A stretch of 32,714 nucleotides of DNA from Corynebacterium sp. HMSC036D02 (GCF_001836165.1 NZ_KV827681.1:1-32714); one strand, 5' to 3'. Numbered from the stretch's first letter, positions 5,877-15,247 are shown. The notes: generated by a model not told the origin, from the sequence alone. Made by a program: numbers and translations.

Positions 5877-7877
5877 CTAACGGTTGAGGCTCCTGATGAC
5901 AACAACCAAAGCGATGACGAGGCCGAAAAGGACCAGAAGGCCGAGCCCTACCAAGAGGAAGGGGAAGCCGGAGAAGAGCGATGAGTCATCGTTGTCTTGC
6001 GCGCGGTTCTCGGTATCTTCTTTATCTTCTTTTTCCACTGGGGCAGAGGGCTTCTCGGTCTCGAGCTTGACCGGTGCGAAGGTCGGTTCGGGGACTGGAT
6101 CGCCGAGAACATCGGCGGCAAGGTCATATGTAAGAACAGGCAGCTGAGTGGTTTCGTCGATTTCTTGATCGGTCAGGAGCTTCTCGTAATTGACGGCAAT
6201 GTATTGCTCGCCGCTCTGCCACACTTTTTCGATTTCCGGAGTCCCAGAACCATCGTTGTGCGAGCCGCCGTAGCGGTTGGCAAAGAGGATCGGTGCTGGG
6301 TAACTGAAATCGATTGTGCCGTCTTTAATTACGACGGCGCGGGAACCCTCCAGATCAATTTTTGCGCGTGCTTCGTTGTAGCCGATAAGAACGAGGGAGT
6401 CACCCGGCCCATTGTTGTCAAAGTCATCGGCCTCTTCGACCATGGAGACCGTGCCGGCAACCTGTTGTCCGTGTTCGGCAGAGATGCGATAAAAGTGGGT
6501 TTCGCCGGGGACAATCTGTGCGCGAACTGGCTGCTGTGGGGTGAGCTCAGTAGCTTCGGTGAACCACGTTCCGGGAGTAACCTCAGTGGCGCCGCCGGAA
6601 GCCGTGACGTGGCCGGGTTCGGTCTTTTCCTCGGCCGGATCTGGTTGCCCGTCCATATCCGGCTCGCCAAAGCGGGTGATGGTCACTTCGACGCCGAGCT
6701 CTTCATCCTGCTTCCAGTCACCTTTTCGCTGAATGGAGAAAGCGAACTCATCGGAGTCGCAATCTTCTGCACCGCCTTGGGTGCTATACAAGCTAGCGGT
6801 TTGGTATTGGTTCACCGAGATATCAGCGGTGTTATCGGTGTCGAGCGCGCAAAGTATCTCGGCTGCATGAACTCCCAAGTAGAAAGATCCACCTTTTCGG
6901 AAGTTGTTGATGCTCGGTGTTTGCGTCGAGTTGGCGCTAATGACAACGCGCTCGCCTTCAGCGATTGGGGTGGTGAAGAAAGTAGTTGATTCAGCGGAGT
7001 GGCCTTCGCCCTCCGTCGGAAGAAGGGTGGTGGAGAAGGCTTCCACGTCACGGTCGACTTTGGCGGGAGAACCCTCGGTTTCGCCGCCTTCGATTTCTTT
7101 GAGGTCTGATTCGTAGGCGTTAAAGGTGCGGGGTGCGGCGCGGCTAAGTTCCTTGGCCAAGCTATCGGCGTCGGAGGCGTCGGCGTAGGTGCCGCCGGTG
7201 GCGTCGGCAATGCACTGCAGTTCCTGTTGTGCTTCGGGCTCAACGTTGAAGCCGACGGTGTTGATGACCAGGTCGATGCCCTGCTCCTTCAGCTCCTTCG
7301 CTACATCGCAGACCGGCGGCGGGGTACAGGTGGCAACGCCATCCGAGACCAAGATGATGCTGCGCTGGCCTTCCTTTGGTAGCTCAGCGGCGGCCTTTCG
7401 TAGCGACTCACCGATGGGCGTAAAGCCGCGCGGTTGCAGGCCATCCATGTGGGAAATCATCTTGTCGGAATTGCCAGCCTCGGGTGGTGCTACCGCGGTG
7501 ATGTCCTGGCAACCGGCTGCCTCATCCTCGGGCGCTTCGCCGGTGTTGCCGCCGTAGGTGACAAGCCCCAGCGGGGCGTCATCCCCGGCTTCGGTGATGA
7601 AGGTGCGGGCAGCCTCCTTGGCGGCATCAATGCGGGTCTGGCCGCCGGCATCGTTGGTGATCATGGAACCGGAGGAATCGAAGACCACCATGGTCGGAGC
7701 CATGTCACTAGAGGCAGTGGGGGAGCTCGACGCGGAGCTACTAGTGGACGTTGAGTGTGAATCTTCGGCGGTGGCGGTGAGGGGAAAGAGAACGCTTGCG
7801 ACGGAGAGAGCGACTGCTGCAAGGAGAGCAGCCGCCGTGAGCAATGGTTTTGAGATGAAACGTGACTTTGGGTGCAT
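5877..7877 (-). CDS. membrane-anchored secreted VWA-domain protein
   Basis: This 666-aa protein has a Sec-type signal peptide (residues 1 to about 37, cut near TATA-ED) and a Ser/Thr-rich linker. A von Willebrand factor A domain follows (about 62-250), with an intact MIDAS DSSGSM at 67-72. A long extracellular region leads to a C-terminal transmembrane helix (about 638-661) with a short basic tail. It should therefore sit on the outer face of the membrane, with the VWA domain binding a protein partner through a metal ion. I chose ATG 7877, which starts directly before the signal peptide; the frame is open 28 codons further upstream. No strong ribosome binding site is seen. The role is unknown. 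The gene upstream on the same strand has the same anchored-secreted design. Confidence 0.85.
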   Translation of the reverse strand: MHPKSRFISKPLLTAAALLAAVALSVASVLFPLTATAEDSHSTSTSSSASSSPTASSDMAPTMVVFDSSGSMITNDAGGQTRIDAAKEAARTFITEAGDDAPLGLVTYGGNTGEAPEDEAAGCQDITAVAPPEAGNSDKMISHMDGLQPRGFTPIGESLRKAAAELPKEGQRSIILVSDGVATCTPPPVCDVAKELKEQGIDLVINTVGFNVEPEAQQELQCIADATGGTYADASDADSLAKELSRAAPRTFNAYESDLKEIEGGETEGSPAKVDRDVEAFSTTLLPTEGEGHSAESTTFFTTPIAEGERVVISANSTQTPSINNFRKGGSFYLGVHAAEILCALDTDNTADISVNQYQTASLYSTQGGAEDCDSDEFAFSIQRKGDWKQDEELGVEVTITRFGEPDMDGQPDPAEEKTEPGHVTASGGATEVTPGTWFTEATELTPQQPVRAQIVPGETHFYRISAEHGQQVAGTVSMVEEADDFDNNGPGDSLVLIGYNEARAKIDLEGSRAVVIKDGTIDFSYPAPILFANRYGGSHNDGSGTPEIEKVWQSGEQYIAVNYEKLLTDQEIDETTQLPVLTYDLAADVLGDPVPEPTFAPVKLETEKPSAPVEKEDKEDTENRAQDNDDSSLFSGFPFLLVGLGLLVLFGLVIALVVVIRSLNR

Positions 7878-7979
7878 GTGAGTTAAATTACACACGAGAG
7901 GCGAGCTGTGCTTGGGAACGGAGAATACAGGGGGATTAACCCCCGTGTATCCCGTTTCCATTTGCGTGTTTCAAGGGCC

Positions 7980-9864
7980 TTAGAACAGCCGGGTATACAT
8001 CCGGTAGATCGAGTCGAGCATGCTCTGAATGTTGTTGCGGACTGGGCTGTTCGGGTCCAATGCCGCCACGCCGCCGGCGACAATCAGCGCGCTGATAGCG
8101 CCCAATAGGAAGCCAATCATGCCGCCGCGAGAGGACGAGCACGAATCATCCGAGGACCCATCAGAAGAGTCTGCCGGGCTTGCCGACGACCCCACGGAGC
8201 CCTCATAGCAGTGCTCATCCGGTGTGGAAGGTTCATCAGGTTGAGAGGGTTCGTGTGGCTTGGAGGGATCCGAAAGCTCGGAGGGCTCAGCCGTTGTGGT
8301 GACGGTAACCGTCGTCGGGACCTTTGTGGTGATGGACTTTTCCTCAGTGGTGGGCACCATCGAGGTCACTGTCTTGGTGGTCTTCTCCGCCGGAATCGTG
8401 GTGGTCACCGTGGTGGGGACCTCTTTGGTTTCCGTGGTGGTCACGGTGGTCGGCACCTCCGAGGTGACAACCTCAGTAGTGGTTGTCGGCGCCGGGGTGG
8501 TTGGCTCCTGCTCGCGCGGATCGGAAATCGCGTGGTCGTTGTTCTTCAAGGAGACCTTGTCCACCAGATTCGGGTTGTTTGCATTGTAGGTGCGGAAGGT
8601 GAGCTCATCGCTGGTGACGTCGACAATCATGTAATCCTCGTCGTAGTCTTGGCGCCAGATCGCCGTGGACTCGTGTGGGAGAGCCGGGTCAATGTTTTCC
8701 ATGCGGGCATTGGGATACTTCTTCCCGTCCTCGCCCTGGAAGTCATAGAATTTTCCGCCGCCCGCGGAGGTGGTGGTGATGTAGAGGACCTCCCCATCAT
8801 GCGGGGCGAGGACGTCGCCACGCTTGGCGGGAGCCTTGACTGGTTCGAGGCCGTTCATGAGGTGGGTGCGGGTGTAGATATGGTCGTGGCCGCTGAGCAC
8901 TGCGTCGACATCTAGTTCAGACATGACCGGGGCAAGCTTCTCACGGAGCTTGGACACATCGCCGTCCGTGTAATGGGTGCCCTGGGAGAAGAAGGAGTGA
9001 TGCATGCCCACGATAATCCAGTCATTGAAGGCACCGCGGTGTTCAATGGTCTTTCGCATAAACTCCACGTGTCGCTCTATATCTGCATCGCTATTGGCGT
9101 TGGTGTCTAAACCAAGAAAGAGCACGTTGTTGCGTTCAAAATAGAAATCCCTCAGGTCCGGCTCCTGATTCGGGTTAATGAAGTGCTCATCGTAGTGCTT
9201 CATCGCCAGGTCTGACGGGTATGTCTCGTGATTGCCCGGCAGTGCATTGGTGGGAATGTTTCGAATCTCCGGGGAGGAGAAGTAACCGTCGTACTGCGCG
9301 ATGGTGGCACCCCAGCCCTCCACCTGGTCACCGAGGGACCAGATCATGTTGGCCTGAGGGGCGTCGGCAACCGCGTTGCCGATGGTCTTGTTCCACTGCT
9401 CAGTCTGGCCCTTGATATCGGCACCGACTCCAATCTGTGCGTCTGACACAGTAATGAAACTCCAGTCTGTGCCAAAGCTACCGGTGTTAAAGGTCTCGGG
9501 TTCGGACCAGCCGCCTTCTTCGGAACCGACGCGGTAGGTGTACTCGGTGTTTTCCTTTCAGCCCCGTAGCGGTGGCGTAGTTGGACACGTATGCAATAGC
9601 GCCGCCGTCTTTTTCCTTGGCAGGAAAGGCTTGAGTACCGTCCGGGCCAGTGACTTCGAGGACTTCCTTGTCTGCTGGACCCTGGGTGCGCCATGAGACG
9701 ATGGCGGAGTTTTCGTTGCTCCCCGGTTGAAGCACCATCCGGGTAATTGGGCTGGTTTGAGCAGTGGCTAATACAGGCGCGCTCACCTGCGAGGTGAAGG
9801 TTAAAGCGGCTGCGGTCACGACGGCTACGCCTGCGGTGGCAGGGGAAAATCTGCAACGTTTCAT
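7980..9864 (-). pseudogene. secreted calcineurin-like metallophosphoesterase with one-base frameshift
   Basis: The first part (9864 to about 9558) encodes a signal peptide and a purple-acid-phosphatase-like Fn3 domain (PITRMVLQPG, SAIVSWRT). The frame then shifts at about 9554-9559. The rest continues as ENTEYTYRVGSEEGGW, then the phosphoesterase domain (SDAQIG, SLGDQVEGWG, PGNHETYP, GMHHSFF, SGHDHIYTRTH), all metal-binding motifs intact. A Thr/Val/Pro repeat linker, a Ser-rich region and a C-terminal transmembrane helix follow. With one base removed the gene would encode about 627 aa. It may be a true pseudogene, a phase-variable state or a sequencing error. An internal restart at ATG 9449 would lack the signal peptide. 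It is divergent from a PhoD-like phosphatase. Confidence 0.85.
8289..8470. repeat. coding repeats for Thr/Val/Pro linker
   Basis: Imperfect repeats of about 30 bp (units near 8296, 8400 and 8437, each starting GTGGTCACGGT or similar) encode VPTTVTTT-type repeats on the minus strand. They form the extended wall-spanning linker of the metallophosphoesterase. Such repeats can vary in number between strains. Confidence 0.6.
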
Positions 9865-10069
9865 TATTGTTTGGCCTTTGCGAGGAGAATCAGGAATCGA
9901 AGGTGAGGGTGATTTTCTGTTGAGAAAACAGAGAATCAGACATGACTAAAACACAAAATCATCTCGAAGTGAACTACCGGTTAAGCAGAATGAAAATCTG
10001 TGGAACATGCCCCCGGGATAGGGGATAGGGTGCGGTGCTTCGCGTTGAAATAGCAGTTTTGGTGCGCTT
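9865..10069. promoter_or_regulatory. divergent promoter region between two secreted phosphatases
   Basis: This 205-bp AT-richer region must carry promoters for both the metallophosphoesterase and the PhoD-like gene. It contains a small hairpin, TCTGTT/AACAGA (9916-9932), and a direct repeat GAGAATCAG (about 9884 and 9931). I could not identify certain promoters or a phosphate-regulator (PhoP) site by eye. Confidence 0.35.
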
Positions 10070-11833
10070 ATGTTGAGCCTCATGTCTCACGAATTCGGGT
10101 CCGCAGATCCCCCAGACTCTTCAGAATCCTTAGGAAACTCCCGCGCTATCCGCTTTAATCGACGCACCGCGCTGCGCTGGGGTGCTGTTGGCGCATCCAC
10201 CGCAGCCGCTGGCTGTGGTTTGTCCGCGGCAACTGCCCAACATGGCACTCCGCGCCAGGCCCCGCTGGAGGCGTACAACCAGTACACCGGCGCCCAGCTC
10301 CCTTTCCTCCACGGCGTTGCATCAGGTGATCCGCTACCCACCTCGGTGGTGTTGTGGACCCGCGTCACCCCGGACCGGGATGCGCTGCCTGGCTCTGGCA
10401 TGGGAGACGACGTTCACGTGGCCTGGGAGATCGTCACCGATGAGGCGATGGGTTCCGTGGTGGCTCACGGTCAAGAGGTTGCCTCCGCGGAGCACGACCA
10501 CACCATTCACGTAGATCCCTTTGGATTGACCCCGGACACCGTGTACTACTACCGCTTCCAGGTTACTTCGGGTGAGCACAGCGGAGCGTATTCGCCCGTG
10601 GGCAGGACGAAAACTGCGCCGACTGTCGACGCCCAGGTAGACAGCCTGAAATTCGCCGTGGCCTCGTGCGCCAACTACGAATCGGGCTTCTTCAACGCTT
10701 ACAAAGACATGGCAGAGCGCGGACGATCTGGGGAACTGGACTTCGTGGTGTTCCTGGGGGATTACATCTACGAGTATCCCACGGGGGAGTACGTGGGTAA
10801 GAGCGGTGTGGCCCGTGAGCACCACCCCGTGTGGGAGATCGTCACGTTGGAGGATTACCGCATCCGCTACGGCCGATACCGCACCGATGAGCATCTGCAG
10901 GCTGCACACGCCGCGGCACCGTGGGTCGTGGTGTGGGATGATCACGAAACCGCCAACAACTCCTGGCGTGAGGGTGCCGAAAACCACACGCCTGGGTTTG
11001 CGGAAGGTGAGTGGTCCCGCCGCTGGAACGGTGCCTTGCAGGCCTACTACGAGTGGATGCCGCTGCGCCAAAAGCAGCTGAGCGAGGGCGGTAAGCTTTA
11101 CCGCAACCTGCGCTTCGGCTCTCTCATGGAGCTCACCATGATGGACTTGCGCACCTATCGCGATCAAGAAACCACCGCCGCTAGCTTTGGAGATCCGAAT
11201 CGCACCATCGTTGGCAACGAACAGCTGCAGTGGCTGCGGGACACTATTTCGATGTCAGACGCCACCTGGATGGTGATGGGCAACTCGGTAATGATGGCTC
11301 CCATGCGCCTGCTGACCATTCCCGGTAATGATGCGGCCAATGAGGGCTTGCGCTTTGTCAAGGGAAATACTTCTGGCTTCGCGGTGAATTCGGATCAGTG
11401 GGATGGATACGCCGCTGACCGTGACCGTGTGCTTGAGGCTCTCGATGCTCGCGAAGGAAACTCCTTCTTTATCACCGGTGATATCCACTCGGAATGGGCC
11501 AACGACATCTACCTGCACGACAAGCGCGTGGCCTGTGAGCTGGTGACTACTTCAATTACGGCGCCCAATATCGACGAAATCCTCACCACCTACACAGGCA
11601 CCTATCACGGGGAGGACAACTCGACTTCGTTGCTCATTGAGGACGCAATCAAGGACGCCAATCCGTGGGTCAAGCACTTGGACTATGACTCCCACGGCTA
11701 TGCGGTCGCGCACCTCTTTGCCGATCACGTGGACATGCACTACTACCGTGTTTCTGATGTTGAAGCTGAAGATGCTTCGGTAGCGCTGGCAGTGAGCAAG
11801 ACCTGGAATCCTAAGGACGGATTCACCGACTAG
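10070..11833 (+). CDS. phoD: PhoD-like secreted alkaline phosphatase
   Basis: This 587-aa protein is of the PhoD family (Ca/Fe-dependent phosphodiesterase or alkaline phosphatase that releases phosphate outside the cell). The N-terminus has a twin-arginine signal (FNRRTALRWGAVGAS) ending in AAAGCGL, which could also be a lipobox. The PhoD N-terminal domain begins FLHGVASGDPLPTSVVLWTRVTP. Catalytic motifs are SCANYESG, FLGDYIYEYP (about 228-237), WDDHETANN (about 289-297) and FITGDIHSEW (about 466-475). Length is normal. An in-frame ATG at 10082 is an equally possible start, since neither has a clear ribosome binding site. It is divergent from another secreted phosphatase, suggesting phosphate scavenging. 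Confidence 0.9.
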   Translation: MLSLMSHEFGSADPPDSSESLGNSRAIRFNRRTALRWGAVGASTAAAGCGLSAATAQHGTPRQAPLEAYNQYTGAQLPFLHGVASGDPLPTSVVLWTRVTPDRDALPGSGMGDDVHVAWEIVTDEAMGSVVAHGQEVASAEHDHTIHVDPFGLTPDTVYYYRFQVTSGEHSGAYSPVGRTKTAPTVDAQVDSLKFAVASCANYESGFFNAYKDMAERGRSGELDFVVFLGDYIYEYPTGEYVGKSGVAREHHPVWEIVTLEDYRIRYGRYRTDEHLQAAHAAAPWVVVWDDHETANNSWREGAENHTPGFAEGEWSRRWNGALQAYYEWMPLRQKQLSEGGKLYRNLRFGSLMELTMMDLRTYRDQETTAASFGDPNRTIVGNEQLQWLRDTISMSDATWMVMGNSVMMAPMRLLTIPGNDAANEGLRFVKGNTSGFAVNSDQWDGYAADRDRVLEALDAREGNSFFITGDIHSEWANDIYLHDKRVACELVTTSITAPNIDEILTTYTGTYHGEDNSTSLLIEDAIKDANPWVKHLDYDSHGYAVAHLFADHVDMHYYRVSDVEAEDASVALAVSKTWNPKDGFTD

Positions 11834-11864
11834 CTGCCATCCGCCGGCGGGCGCTGCGGGGGGA

Positions 11865-12308
11865 TCAGTCCAGTGCTCGAAGGTAAAAGAAGCCGATCAG
11901 CGCGCGCCGGGGAATATCGAGCAGCGGGCGCAGAAAGGCGAGGCGGGCGGGCTGGGAGGAGGCGGCGACAAGCAGCAGCGTGCGCCCATCCCGCAGGCGC
12001 TCCAGGGTAAAGGTCTCCTCGCCGCGCTCAATATGGCCGGGGAGGGTGCCGTAGGTAAAGCCGCAGCGCCCCTCCTCGCGGAATACATTCACCACTCGGC
12101 AGCGAAAATCCCACGGTCCAAAACCGAGGCTGACCTCGACTCCTTCTTCTACGATGGCGTGGCTGGGATTAACCCGGAAAATGCCGCTGCGCTGTAGGCC
12201 CCAGCGAAAGAGTTTATCTGCTGCGGCATCGAAATCTACGTCGATGATGCGGGACATGTGCAGCTGTGGGAAGCCCTCGGTGGAGGAGTAGGAGAGTGGC
12301 TCGGTCAT
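11865..12308 (-). CDS. DUF1990 family protein
   Basis: This 147-aa protein matches DUF1990: GFGPWDFRCRVVNVFREEGRCGFTYGTLPGHIERGEETF is the conserved core, and the C-terminus PARLAFLRPLLDIPRRALIGFFYLRAL resembles the family's ending. Members are small cytosolic proteins of unknown function in actinobacteria and plants. No signal peptide is seen. The ATG starts 3 bp after the stop of the upstream small gene, so the two are probably co-transcribed and translationally coupled. The start is supported by this spacing. Confidence 0.85.
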   Translation of the reverse strand: MTEPLSYSSTEGFPQLHMSRIIDVDFDAAADKLFRWGLQRSGIFRVNPSHAIVEEGVEVSLGFGPWDFRCRVVNVFREEGRCGFTYGTLPGHIERGEETFTLERLRDGRTLLLVAASSQPARLAFLRPLLDIPRRALIGFFYLRALD

Positions 12309-12311
12309 CGC

Positions 12312-12620
12312 TTAAGCCCTGTCGTCTTCACAGAGAAGCCAGCTACAGAGTTCCTTCTGCGCGCGATCTACGCCGCCCGGGTAGCTTTCTTCGAGCTCCA
12401 GCTTGACGTTGTCGAAGATTCGCTCGGATATCAGTTTGGCGCGTTCTCGGCTCAAAGCCCCGCGCAGCTCATCGAGAGGTACCTTGAGCTCCGTGTAGGG
12501 GCTAGGGCGGAAATACCACGACCGCATATCTTCCGCGTAGACCGCGATGACCGTTTTCGTCATGTGCGATTCCAACACAACGTTCCCAAACACCAGCGAC
12601 GTCAGCTTCTTGGATTCCAT
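12312..12620 (-). CDS. hypothetical protein
   Basis: This 102-aa protein starts MESKKLTSLVFGNVVLESH and is followed by IAVYAEDMRSWYFRPSPY. I do not recognise a domain. It has a predicted mixed alpha/beta composition with no signal peptide or membrane segment, and two cysteines near the C-terminus (CSWLLC). I chose ATG 12620 because upstream sequence in the same frame is arginine-rich and unlike a real N-terminus. No clear ribosome binding site is seen. It sits 3 bp upstream of the DUF1990 gene and is likely in one transcript with it. Confidence 0.6.
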   Translation of the reverse strand: MESKKLTSLVFGNVVLESHMTKTVIAVYAEDMRSWYFRPSPYTELKVPLDELRGALSRERAKLISERIFDNVKLELEESYPGGVDRAQKELCSWLLCEDDRA

Positions 12621-12667
12621 GGCCGCGAGTGTAGACCGATGTGAACGCCTGCTGGTTTTGGGCGGGT

Positions 12668-13351
12668 TCAACCTGCGGTAACCGGTTGGATAGAGAGGTA
12701 GTTGGCATCGCCAGCGCACCCTTCGAAGCCGGAAATGCGGATGAAGGCGCTGGCGGTTTCGCCGGGTGGGTAGACGCGGAGACCATCGGCAGCCTGTGGT
12801 TGGCAGGAGGCGGGGTCGAGTACACCGATGTTGGTCATCTTGAGGCCGGCACGGGCGGAGCGGCCTGGCGCGAGCGTGACGGTTGCTGTTTCTTGGCCTG
12901 ATTCACGCTCGGCGGCGGGACCGAGTTGGGTGCCGTCATCATTGGTGACGGCGGAAACACCGGGGAAGCCTTTCAACGTACACGGCGTGGAAGAAGTGTT
13001 GGTGAAGGTGATATCAGCCAAGCGTGAGCCGGCGGCCCCCTGCTCGTTGGATAATCTGATATCGAGTTGCTGCGTGGCGCACGCGACAACGGCTGTGGCT
13101 TGGGCAGTGTCGTGAGCGGTTTCGGTGCTGTCACCGCTCTCAGGTGGTATTTGCCCGGAATCTTGCGCATCAGTGTCGGGTGACTGCGGGTCTGCGGGTG
13201 TAGAAGCCCCGGATTCGGCGTCGGCGGCCTGGGTGGTTGTAGGGGAGACGTCGGAAAGCGTGGCATCAGTGCTGTCGTCGGTGGCGCAGCCGGCCAGTGC
13301 AAGGGCGAGGGAACCGGCGGCGAGAACGGGGAGTAGTCGCTGCGTAATCAT
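12668..13351 (-). CDS. DUF4232 lipoprotein
   Basis: This 227-aa protein has a lipoprotein signal: MITQRLLPVLAAGSLALALAGC, with lipobox LAGC and lipidated Cys22. A low-complexity Thr/Ala/Asp/Pro linker (about 25-90) follows. A DUF4232-type beta domain (about 95-225) carries FTNTSSTPCTLKGFPGVSAV, TLAPGRSARAGLKM and a C-terminal FEGCAG. Cysteines in the domain probably form disulphides outside the membrane. Function is unknown; such proteins are common surface lipoproteins of actinobacteria. It lies 47 bp upstream of the hypothetical/DUF1990 pair on the same strand. Confidence 0.85.
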   Translation of the reverse strand: MITQRLLPVLAAGSLALALAGCATDDSTDATLSDVSPTTTQAADAESGASTPADPQSPDTDAQDSGQIPPESGDSTETAHDTAQATAVVACATQQLDIRLSNEQGAAGSRLADITFTNTSSTPCTLKGFPGVSAVTNDDGTQLGPAAERESGQETATVTLAPGRSARAGLKMTNIGVLDPASCQPQAADGLRVYPPGETASAFIRISGFEGCAGDANYLSIQPVTAG

Positions 13352-13376
13352 GGTGGGGAGTCTAGACGTTATGGAC

Positions 13377-13805
13377 CTAGAGTTCCTGCAGGGCGGGGAA
13401 TACCCTCTCCCTCAGTAATGGCGCGATAGTGACGTCCGGAGCGGCGGGATCGACCCAGGCTAGCTCGGCAATCTCCTTGTCAGGATGGGCAACGGAGATT
13501 TCTTCTGCACAGACATAGACGTAAGCGTGGATGGTGTGTGGGGTGCCATTAGCTGCCGATGAGACGTAGGTGGCCAGGCGGCGCAGCTTCGACATATCAA
13601 CCGCGGCCCGAACAGCCTCGTAGGCGATGAGCTGGGCAGCGTGGGCTGGGTTAATAGTGTCATCGATGGAGCCAAATGGCAGGACGAATTCTGGAGTATC
13701 GGTGGCGCGGATGACAAGAACGCGACCATGGTTATCGCGCAGGATTACAGCGACGATCTCAGCAATGTCTGCAGAAGATGATGAAGAGTTGGCAGTCTCA
13801 GACAT
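13377..13805 (-). CDS. degenerate Nudix-like protein
   Basis: This 142-aa protein begins MSETANSSSSSADIAEIVAVILRDNHGRVLVIRATDTPEFVLPFGSID, which has the fold-start pattern of Nudix hydrolases (strand, DxxGRVLVI, then LPxGxI). The C-terminal EIAELAWVDP also fits. The Nudix box itself is not conserved: where GX5EX7REUXEEXGU is expected, the sequence is around GSIDDTINPAHAAQLIAYEAVRAAV, lacking the REXXEE metal ligands. It may be non-catalytic. The start is uncertain: ATG 13805 has GGAGG only 1 nt upstream, and a GTG at 13862 would add 19 residues. Confidence 0.65.
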   Translation of the reverse strand: MSETANSSSSSADIAEIVAVILRDNHGRVLVIRATDTPEFVLPFGSIDDTINPAHAAQLIAYEAVRAAVDMSKLRRLATYVSSAANGTPHTIHAYVYVCAEEISVAHPDKEIAELAWVDPAAPDVTIAPLLRERVFPALQEL

Positions 13806-13993
13806 GCCTCCATAGTAGGTCTGCGTGGGGTCCGAGAGACGGTGAAGGGAGAGAGGGGGCACCCGAAAACTGTCAGTAGTGTAACGGCTTGGACACAGTC
13901 CCTCACGTTAGAAAACGGCTACCCCAGTGCGCGTGTCATCATGGGGAAGTCTTATAGACCAATACGAGAAGAAGTGAAAAGAGGAATTACTCA

Positions 13994-15196
13994 ATGAGAA
14001 AAATTCCGCACCTTAAGAAAGTCATCGTGGGCTCGGCTTTCGCAGGTGCGTTCTTCCTGGGTGACCCAGTGGCGGGTGCTCAGGGGCTCCCCACCATCCC
14101 GGAGATTGATTCAGCAGGTTTTGTTGACCAGGTACGCGCGGATCTGCAGTCCGTGGGCATTGAGACCAAGCCCGTGGACAAAGTGCTGACCGACGCCGTC
14201 GATACCGCCGTTAACGGTGCAACTGCGGCGGCATCGAAGGATGCGTCCCAGGCTGTTGCTGGCGCTGTGAACTCGCCTGCGGCGCAGCATCTCACACAGC
14301 AAGCGAATCTGAACACCCAGCTGCCGGATTTGGCTTCGGCGCAAGAATACGCCGATGCTAACGCCAACATGGGACAAGCTCTGACAAACCCGACCCCCAT
14401 CGGACTGCTGGAGGAAGCCACGCAGCCGGAATTTGTACCTCAGGGTACGGATCCGAACTATGTGTGGAAGAACGACCTGTTCTCCAAGGTTGCTGCTGGT
14501 AAACCGCACGCGGACTACGTTCTGCACCGAGTGCCTGGTTCTTACTACGATGCTCCCCAAATCCCCGAGGAATCTAACGTTGCGATGACCGAAGGGAAGT
14601 CTCTGTACGGCCCGGGTACCCCGCTGTACATTCGTGAGGACACCATGTGCACGCTGACGGCAGCCGGCACTGATGCCGAAGGCCGCAAGGTCGGTATTAC
14701 TGCTGGCCACTGTGGAAGTGTCGGCGATCCGGTGTCCTCGGCGGACTCCTGGCAGGTAGGCCCCACCGGCACCGTGGTAGCGAAGAACGCGAACCTGGAC
14801 TACTCGCTCATCGAGTTTGGCTCCCAGGCCGAGGTAACCCGCAGCTATAACGGTGTGACCGCCCAAGGGATCGGTGGCACCACCCAGCCGGGCGATATTA
14901 CCTGCAAGAGCGGTGTGGCTACCGGCCGCACATGTGGCATGACCTTCCAGCACAGTCAGAAGATCACCATCAACCAGGTGTGCGCGATGGTCGGAGATTC
15001 CGGTGCGCCGGTCTTCCACAATGGCCGCATTGTCGGCTCGGTATCCCGCGGACTGGTGCCAGGCCTGCCGTCGTGCCGCACCCCGTGGCAGGGCGCGCTG
15101 CACAACCCGACGGTCGTTTCTAATACCGATGTCATCATCGCGGATCTCAACCGCCGCGAGGGCGTAGGTTCCGGATTCACGCTTCCGGAGAACTAA
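13994..15196 (+). CDS. secreted S1-family (trypsin-like) serine protease
   Basis: This 400-aa protein has a Sec signal peptide (MRKIPHLKKVIVGSAFAGAFFLGDPVAGAQG, cut near AGA-QG). A helical, Ala-rich pro-region (about 32-190) contains a short NxxL/xxA-like repeat character. A chymotrypsin-fold domain follows. The catalytic triad is visible: His239 in TAGHCG, Asp269 in LDYSLIEF and Ser336 in GDSGAPVF. Paired cysteines flank His and Ser. It is probably exported as a zymogen. An AAGAGGA ribosome binding site lies 9 nt before the ATG, and a strong terminator follows. Substrates are unknown. Confidence 0.9.
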   Translation: MRKIPHLKKVIVGSAFAGAFFLGDPVAGAQGLPTIPEIDSAGFVDQVRADLQSVGIETKPVDKVLTDAVDTAVNGATAAASKDASQAVAGAVNSPAAQHLTQQANLNTQLPDLASAQEYADANANMGQALTNPTPIGLLEEATQPEFVPQGTDPNYVWKNDLFSKVAAGKPHADYVLHRVPGSYYDAPQIPEESNVAMTEGKSLYGPGTPLYIREDTMCTLTAAGTDAEGRKVGITAGHCGSVGDPVSSADSWQVGPTGTVVAKNANLDYSLIEFGSQAEVTRSYNGVTAQGIGGTTQPGDITCKSGVATGRTCGMTFQHSQKITINQVCAMVGDSGAPVFHNGRIVGSVSRGLVPGLPSCRTPWQGALHNPTVVSNTDVIIADLNRREGVGSGFTLPEN

Positions 15197-15208
15197 CCAC
15201 CGCTGCGA

Positions 15209-15235
15209 AAAGGGGCCCTGCGGGGCCCCTTTAGT
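15209..15235 (+). terminator. rho-independent terminator after protease gene
   Basis: AAAGGGGCCC and GGGCCCCTTT form a perfect 10-bp stem with a TGCG loop, 12 bp after the protease stop codon. The T-run is short (CCCTTTAGT), but the A/T pairs at the stem base make it symmetric, so it could act on both strands. Confidence 0.85.
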
Positions 15236-15247
15236 CGTGTGTGGGGT

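Noticed and set aside
5997..6989. 330-aa plus-strand open frame
   Set aside because: Antisense to the VWA-domain protein, whose signal peptide, MIDAS motif and transmembrane helix are all in the other strand.
8289..8470. CRISPR array
   Set aside because: The repeats are imperfect, in frame, without unique spacers, and encode a Thr/Val/Pro linker.
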